Assembly: GCF_003952425.1 (NCBI RefSeq)
Contig: NZ_CP034449.1
Location: forward strand, 3,534,001-3,598,000
Length of the DNA stretch: 64,000 nucleotides
Direction of reading: 5' to 3'
Origin: Mesorhizobium sp. M2A.F.Ca.ET.046.03.2.1
GTDB lineage: Bacteria; Pseudomonadota; Alphaproteobacteria; Rhizobiales; Rhizobiaceae
Below, one piece after another: positions 63,008 through 64,000 of this stretch. A program made the translations under genes and the position numbers. The notes under the pieces were generated by a model. It searched no databases and was not told the origin of the DNA. It saw nothing but the letters and a program-made list of their open reading frames with translations. Numbering within the stretch: position 1 is the first letter of the stretch; every line of letters starts with the position of its first letter.

Positions 63008-64000
63008 ATGGACACCGACGCTTTCACGGCTCATGAATCTAGCGTTCGTCGTTATTGCCGGGCGTTCCCCACCGTCTTTACGAAGGCCCTTGGGGCGACG
63101 ATCTGGGACGAGACGGGTAAGCCCTTTATCGATTTCCTGGTGGGTTCCGGCGCACTCAACTACGGGCACAACAATCCGGATATTATGGCGCCGGCGATTG
63201 AATATCTCGTCGGTGAGAACATTCTTCTGTCGCTTGATATGCATACGGCGGCAAAGCGTGACTTCATTGAAGGGTTCGTCGATTGGATCCTGAAACCCAG
63301 AGGCCTTTCATACAAGATTCAGTTTCCTGGGCCGACCGGCACGAACGCCAACGAAGCGGCTCTGGCGCTGGCGCGAAAATACACCGGCCGCTCGAGCGTC
63401 ATGGCCTTTACGAATGCGTTCCACGGCATGTCGCTCGGCTCTCTAGCGGTGTCGGGCTCGGCCTCAACCAGGGAACTGGGAGGCGTCGCTCGCCACGATG
63501 TGATCCGTGTTCCCTATGACGGCTATCCGAGCCAAGCTTTCGATTCCGCCAGTTACATCGACAGCGTTTTGAGCGACCCGGGGAGCGGCATAGAAAAGCC
63601 TGCCGCAATCATTCTGGAGACCATCCAGGCAGAGGGCGGCATGAACGCCGCATCCGCAGCGTGGCTCACGGAAATTCAGCGCATTTGCCGCACGCATGGC
63701 ATTGTTTTTATCGTCGACGACATCCAGGCAGGTGCGGGCCGAACTGGCGACTTCTTCTCATTCGAGTCTGCAAAAATCGAACCGGATATTGTTTGTCTTT
63801 CTAAGTCCCTTAGCGGTTCAGGTAGTCCGTTGTCCATCGTTCTGATTCGACCCGACTTGGATATATGGAAGCCCGGAGAACATAGCGGGACCTTCAGAGG
63901 AAACAATTTCGCCTTCGTGACGGCAGGAGCCATGTGCAAGATGTGGTCGGATAGGAAATTTACTGCAGGTGTCGAGCGGACAGCCGTCAGGCTGCAAACG
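63008..64000 (+). CDS. diaminobutyrate--2-oxoglutarate aminotransferase-like (EctB type), 3' end outside window
   Basis: 331 codons of a class III PLP aminotransferase are visible, running off the window. RGYCRAFP-type start (VRRYCRAFPTVFTKALGATI), FLVGSGALNYGHNNPDIM, FPGPTGTNANEAAL, FTNAFHGMSLGSLAVSG, ETIQAEGGMN, FIVDDIQAGAGRTG and the PLP lysine Lys266 in LSKSLSGSG all match EctB. AGAGGACTTAAT precedes the ATG. EctB makes L-2,4-diaminobutyrate for ectoine or siderophore-like compounds; without the next genes the end product is open. Confidence 0.9.
   Translation, partial: MDTDAFTAHESSVRRYCRAFPTVFTKALGATIWDETGKPFIDFLVGSGALNYGHNNPDIMAPAIEYLVGENILLSLDMHTAAKRDFIEGFVDWILKPRGLSYKIQFPGPTGTNANEAALALARKYTGRSSVMAFTNAFHGMSLGSLAVSGSASTRELGGVARHDVIRVPYDGYPSQAFDSASYIDSVLSDPGSGIEKPAAIILETIQAEGGMNAASAAWLTEIQRICRTHGIVFIVDDIQAGAGRTGDFFSFESAKIEPDIVCLSKSLSGSGSPLSIVLIRPDLDIWKPGEHSGTFRGNNFAFVTAGAMCKMWSDRKFTAGVERTAVRLQT

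Noticed and set aside
1..64000. CRISPR arrays, tRNA and rRNA genes
   Set aside because: No regularly spaced direct repeats, and no tRNA cloverleaf or rRNA sequence was recognised by eye.

Overview
The window reads as an accessory segment of a Mesorhizobium-like rhizobial symbiosis island. It opens at the tail of a nif cluster (nifX-associated DUF269 C-terminus, DUF683 protein, FdxB ferredoxin). Two promoters with consensus RpoN -24/-12 boxes and NifA-type TGT-N10-ACA sites occur further in. There is one nod-box-like sequence, and remnants of IS256, IS3, IS21, IS481, IS630 and IS91 elements lie between intact operons. Genus assignment is inference from gene content, not from a database search.

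Layout. 1-900: end of the nif cluster. 900-5.6 kb: IS remnants, an SDR and a NifA/RpoN-type thioredoxin-fold/TPR gene. 5.8-10.6 kb (minus strand): SET-domain protein, 2OG-Fe(II) oxygenase, methyltransferase and a GlxA/AraC regulator. 10.6-25.9 kb: an apparent quaternary-amine catabolism region with a corrinoid protein, LysR regulator, FAD oxidase, DHDPS-family lyase, SDR, FAD-GcvT demethylase-type protein, a ProVWX betaine transporter, an orphan peptide-type binding protein and an MttB-family methyltransferase. 26-28.3 kb: IS630 copy and a decayed isochorismatase-family gene. 28.6-34.1 kb: a 2-oxoacid-dehydrogenase-like operon (E1 alpha, E1 beta, free lipoyl protein, SDR, E2) and an SDR. 34.9-42.7 kb: CocE/NonD hydrolase and a complete Dpp/Opp transporter. 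44.8-46.2 kb: an M24-fold protein closely resembling the DMSP lyase DddP. 46.5-49.3 kb: IS91/integrase/IS3 debris. 49.6-54.4 kb: a second E1 pair, SDR and ATP-grasp ligase. 55.9-64 kb: SDR, ABC exporter, LuxR-type AHL receptor, radical SAM/SPASM protein and the start of an EctB-like aminotransferase.

How it may work together. The strongest unexplained structure is regulatory. The divergent promoter of the one intact lysR gene (11720-12628) recurs in front of four more rightward transcription units: the E1/E2 operon, the hydrolase, the Dpp transporter and the DddP-like gene. Each copy still carries a decayed 5' end of lysR on its left. This suggests a dispersed regulon built by copying one lysR-promoter module. 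A second repeat of about 75 bp precedes the corrinoid gene, the mttB gene and two SDR genes. The corrinoid gene also keeps a 24-codon stub of an mttB start. Together these suggest import and stepwise demethylation or cleavage of methylated osmolytes (betaines, possibly DMSP-like compounds) in a plant-associated setting. Substrates are inferred, not shown.
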